In this document: piece after piece, positions 14,954-17,248 of the stretch | Numbering within the stretch: position 1 is the stretch's first letter | Layout: every line of letters starts with the position of its first letter | DNA from: Candidatus Aminicenantes bacterium UBA1061 | Lineage (GTDB): Bacteria > Acidobacteriota > Aminicenantia > Aminicenantales > Saccharicenantaceae | DNA: 17,248 nucleotides | Direction: 5' to 3' | Assembly (NCBI GenBank): GCA_002316315.1 | Contig: DCDG01000027.1 | Coordinates: 1-17,248, forward strand | Notes under the pieces: generated by a model | The model's database searches: none | Told to the model about the DNA's origin: nothing | The model's input: the letters and a program-made list of their open reading frames with translations, nothing else | Position numbers and translations under genes: made by a program

Positions 14954-15945
14954 TCACTGATGAGTTCCCCATAGATTGATCTGAAGGTTGTCACCTTCAG
15001 TCCTGATTCTTTTAAAACACTAAGGAAATAATCAGCAGTGTCTATATCTTTCAAATCCTTGGTATGGCCAATAGCTACTATTGGTTTAAGGACAGATGGA
15101 GATTTCCGGTCCACAGCCCAGATTTCTTTAAGCATTTCATCAATTTCAGTTTTCGTCAAGCGGCAGAAATCAAGCTTTTTAGGGTATTTCAAACCAAGGT
15201 GGTTCTTTAGTTTCGAGAACAGGCCTGCTTTTTTACCTTCTTCCTGACCTTTTTTTTCAATCTCAAGTCTTTTTTTGGAAATCATTTCCCAGAATGGAAC
15301 CAGGGTGGTATAGATAGGAATCTCAATCATCTGCCCCTGGGAATCATCTTCTGCCACATCTTCCCAGAATCTCCAGAAGAATCCATTTCGGCTGGCTTTT
15401 CTATAGTCAACTCCATATATTTTGAAGCGCCCCCCTTTAAAGACCGAAGAATCAATCTTTATCCCGTATTCACACAATATTCTGGCGGCAGGCTGAGTGG
15501 GCTGGAAAAGCCAGTTGCCGGCTCTGAAAGAAATTGGCACATAATTGCTTTTTCCCAGGATGAATCTTAGAAATTTTATTCCATCAGAAACGATTTCACG
15601 GATCCTTTCTTCGGGTAAAGAACAAAGATTATATTCAGAAAGATCAACTTCCCACCGGCCATTTTGATATTTGGCTCCAGACCATTGGGGATGGAGGTGA
15701 AGGGCGATTTCATGCCCCTGACGATTCAACTCTTGAATCTGATTAAAAACTACTTCTATATCCTGATCCGATTTTTCTTGATAGATTCTTTCCAGTTCAG
15801 CCACTTCAACAAATACAACCAGAGGATAGTGCCATTTCTGAAAAAGATTCATCAGCGATTCAGTGGGCTCTAAAATAAGCTGCCGAAGAGAACCAGTCGC
15901 ATCTCCATAAATTTCATAATCCAGGCTAAAAATAACTTCAATCAT
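14950..15945 (-). CDS. Polysaccharide deacetylase-like protein (WalW-type CE4)
   Basis: A 331-residue CE4-like protein. FSLDYE (6-11) corresponds to the catalytic aspartate motif and GHEIALHLHPQW (77-88) to the metal-binding histidines in the HxH form of WalW-like deacetylases. SFRAGNWLFQP provides the arginine motif, and AIGHTKD near the end the last histidine. It would deacetylate a glycan precursor. Compared with compact CE4 domains it carries a lysine/glutamate-rich insertion around residues 225-265. The start overlaps the upstream SDR stop by 4 nt (ATGA), so the two are co-translated. Its stop codon overlaps that of the opposing aminotransferase gene. No signal peptide is seen. Confidence 0.8.
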   Translation of the reverse strand: MIEVIFSLDYEIYGDATGSLRQLILEPTESLMNLFQKWHYPLVVFVEVAELERIYQEKSDQDIEVVFNQIQELNRQGHEIALHLHPQWSGAKYQNGRWEVDLSEYNLCSLPEERIREIVSDGIKFLRFILGKSNYVPISFRAGNWLFQPTQPAARILCEYGIKIDSSVFKGGRFKIYGVDYRKASRNGFFWRFWEDVAEDDSQGQMIEIPIYTTLVPFWEMISKKRLEIEKKGQEEGKKAGLFSKLKNHLGLKYPKKLDFCRLTKTEIDEMLKEIWAVDRKSPSVLKPIVAIGHTKDLKDIDTADYFLSVLKESGLKVTTFRSIYGELISD

Positions 15946-17063
15946 TTATCTTTCTCACTGGCCGTCTGGCGGCATGATAAAAAAAACGCTCGCAGCCCAT
16001 CGGCAGTGCTTACACGCTGTGACCAGCCAGTTTTCTCTTTTAACTTTTTATTGGTATAGAAAGTCTTTTTCCAGTAGGCTTCCCACTCTCTGAGCGTATA
16101 GACCGGAGGTATCTGTCCCTTTGACCATTTTGAAAACTTTTCCCAGAAAAAGCAAAATAAAAAACCGAACGGTTTTGGAACATATATTGATCTAAAACTC
16201 TGAACATTTTTTTTATACAGCTTCAAAAACTCTCTGGAAGTAGGCAAATCGTCATCCACAATATTAAAAACCTCTCCGTCAATTCCCGGGATTAGCCCGG
16301 CCAGCACTATGGCTTCAGCACAGTTTTCGACATAAGAGAGGGGCAGAGGATTAGACCCGCCAAAATGTAAAAAAACTCCGAACGTATCTATACCTACCCT
16401 ACCAGGTATGAATTTCTTGCCTGGGCCATAAACAGTACCAGGGCGAACAATAACATAAGGTAGGCCAACCCTGGTACCATAATCTATGACAAGTTCATCC
16501 TGTTTTACCTTGCCATAACAATAATCCTCGGCTCTGGTTTCGGGCGATTTCTCAACCGGACAGGTTTCATCCAGAAGGCGGCCCGTTTTCTTGCCCCGAT
16601 TAGTGTAAACAGCAAAGCTACTAACATTGACAAAACATTTGAGACAGCCATGATGAAGGGCAGCTTCAATTAAGTTTCTGGTAGTTATAACTGAATTAAG
16701 ATAAGCTTCTGAGAAAGACTTGGTGCCCGTGCCTGCAGCCAAATGGAAAATAACCCTGGCCCCATCTGTCACCTTCAGGCAATCTTCAAAAGAGAACAGA
16801 TTGCCGTTGATAATCTCAGCCCTTTCTCTGCCATCATGCGCATCGATAATCTTTCTAAGGGGCCAGATATCACTTGTCTCTCTAACCAGGCATTTTATCT
16901 GATTCAACCCTTTTCCCAGTAAAGCGCCGACGACATGACGCCCAATAAATCCAGATGATCCGGTTACGAGAACAGGGTCGTTCGACCCTACTATCCAGGC
17001 GGTTTTTGTTCCTTTTTTTTCTACTGCTGTTGACTGACCCATATTTGAAAACCTATATGTCAT
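15942..17063 (-). CDS. NAD-dependent epimerase/dehydratase (extended SDR)
   Basis: A 373-residue nucleotide-sugar modifying enzyme. The Rossmann motif VTGSSGFIG lies at 33-41, FHLAAG at 106-111, the catalytic serine pair VSSF at 147-150 and YCYGK (Tyr181, Lys185) supplies the YxxxK. RPGTVYGPG and the C-terminal GW segment are typical. The exact reaction (4-epimerase, dehydratase or reductase) cannot be told. The first ATG (17061-17063) has no ribosome site. The ATG at 17040-17042, seven codons later, has ATAGG about 9 nt upstream and may be the true start. It follows the unrecognised frame at the right edge by 27 nt, and probably belongs to the same transcript. Confidence 0.88.
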   Translation of the reverse strand: MTYRFSNMGQSTAVEKKGTKTAWIVGSNDPVLVTGSSGFIGRHVVGALLGKGLNQIKCLVRETSDIWPLRKIIDAHDGRERAEIINGNLFSFEDCLKVTDGARVIFHLAAGTGTKSFSEAYLNSVITTRNLIEAALHHGCLKCFVNVSSFAVYTNRGKKTGRLLDETCPVEKSPETRAEDYCYGKVKQDELVIDYGTRVGLPYVIVRPGTVYGPGKKFIPGRVGIDTFGVFLHFGGSNPLPLSYVENCAEAIVLAGLIPGIDGEVFNIVDDDLPTSREFLKLYKKNVQSFRSIYVPKPFGFLFCFFWEKFSKWSKGQIPPVYTLREWEAYWKKTFYTNKKLKEKTGWSQRVSTADGLRAFFLSCRQTASEKDK

Positions 17064-17090
17064 GAAGGCTTAAGCAATTATAACATATGA

Positions 17091-17248
17091 TTATTCCTGA
17101 CTGTGATTTTTCATTTCTGAATCCTTTGAACCTTTTAATTTATGGGCGCCAGACACTAAAAGCTCTTGAGTAATTGACGTATCAGGAATTGACCTGACTT
17201 TAAATACATACCTTACAAATCCGAAATTGAAATGCTCCCCAAAAACTG
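17091..17248 (-). CDS. C-terminal end of an unrecognised protein (cut by window edge)
   Basis: One minus-strand frame is open from the right edge through 51 codons to a TAA at 17091-17093, while the other two minus frames stop within 20 codons. The peptide begins VFGEHFNFGFVRYVFKVRS and ends in a charged tail. Codon choice looks coding and the position just upstream of the SDR gene fits an operon member. I do not recognise the family. The short length leaves chance as an alternative. Confidence 0.5.
   Translation of the reverse strand, partial: VFGEHFNFGFVRYVFKVRSIPDTSITQELLVSGAHKLKGSKDSEMKNHSQE

Noticed and set aside
17077..17082. Perfect TATAAT on the minus strand just upstream of the SDR gene
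   Set aside because: No acceptable -35 at 16-18 nt, and it lies in a 27-nt gap between two genes that look co-transcribed in an AT-rich stretch.
1..17248. tRNA, rRNA, CRISPR arrays, insertion sequences and long direct repeats
   Set aside because: None seen by eye on either strand; all long stretches are explained by the listed coding genes.

Overview
This 17.2 kb window is part of a surface-glycan (exopolysaccharide or capsule type) biosynthesis and modification locus of an uncultured-looking bacterium. The lineage cannot be fixed from the sequence. Shine-Dalgarno sites, sigma70-like -35/-10 hexamers, mid-to-low GC with strong local swings, and heavy AGA/AGG arginine use all fit a bacterium. 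An AMP-ligase, ACP and FemAB-like set resembles exosortase/PEP-CTERM-associated polysaccharide loci of Gram-negative and candidate-phylum bacteria. No exosortase, Wzx/Wzy, ABC exporter, initiating phosphoglycosyl transferase, RNA gene, transposase or CRISPR is visible.

Layout. Positions 1-6995 are all on the minus strand, in two parts. The upstream part (read right to left) is a tightly coupled operon: a FemAB-like transferase, a SAM methyltransferase, a second methyltransferase with a C-terminal zinc ribbon, and an ATP-grasp ligase. Neighbouring frames overlap by 1-4 nt or lie 19 nt apart. About 150 nt after it comes a good intrinsic terminator (2763-2808). Immediately past that begins a second, GC-richer run: a left-handed beta-helix acetyltransferase, an acyl carrier protein, an AMP-forming ligase, and a NAD synthase-like ATP pyrophosphatase cut by the window edge. 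A 317-bp divergent intergenic region (6996-7312) carries promoter-like hexamers on both strands. Positions 7313-14953 hold a plus-strand operon of six genes: a polysaccharide deacetylase fused to DUF354, UDP-GlcNAc 2-epimerase (wecB), an alpha/alpha-toroid protein of unknown activity, a GT2 glycosyltransferase, a second FemAB-like transferase, and a DegT-family aminotransferase. It runs head-on into a minus-strand group (14950 to the right edge): a WalW-like deacetylase, an extended SDR epimerase/dehydratase, and the C-terminal end of an unrecognised protein. The converging stop codons share the four bases TTAA.

How the genes may work together (inference). WecB, the SDR enzyme and the aminotransferase would make nucleotide sugars such as ManNAc-type and amino sugars. 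The GT2 protein and the DUF354 domain would transfer sugars. Two deacetylases and the O-acetyltransferase would tune acylation. Two FemAB-like proteins, an ATP-grasp ligase, two methyltransferases, and the AMP-ligase/ACP/NAD-synthase-like module are the distinctive part: they suggest the glycan carries amino-acyl, amide or unusual acyl groups. The most unusual points are the deacetylase-DUF354 fusion, the ACP module beside a glutaminase-less NadE-like gene, a zinc ribbon at the C-terminus of a methyltransferase, and a small open frame that runs through the terminator and ends in a GTGA overlap with the next gene.
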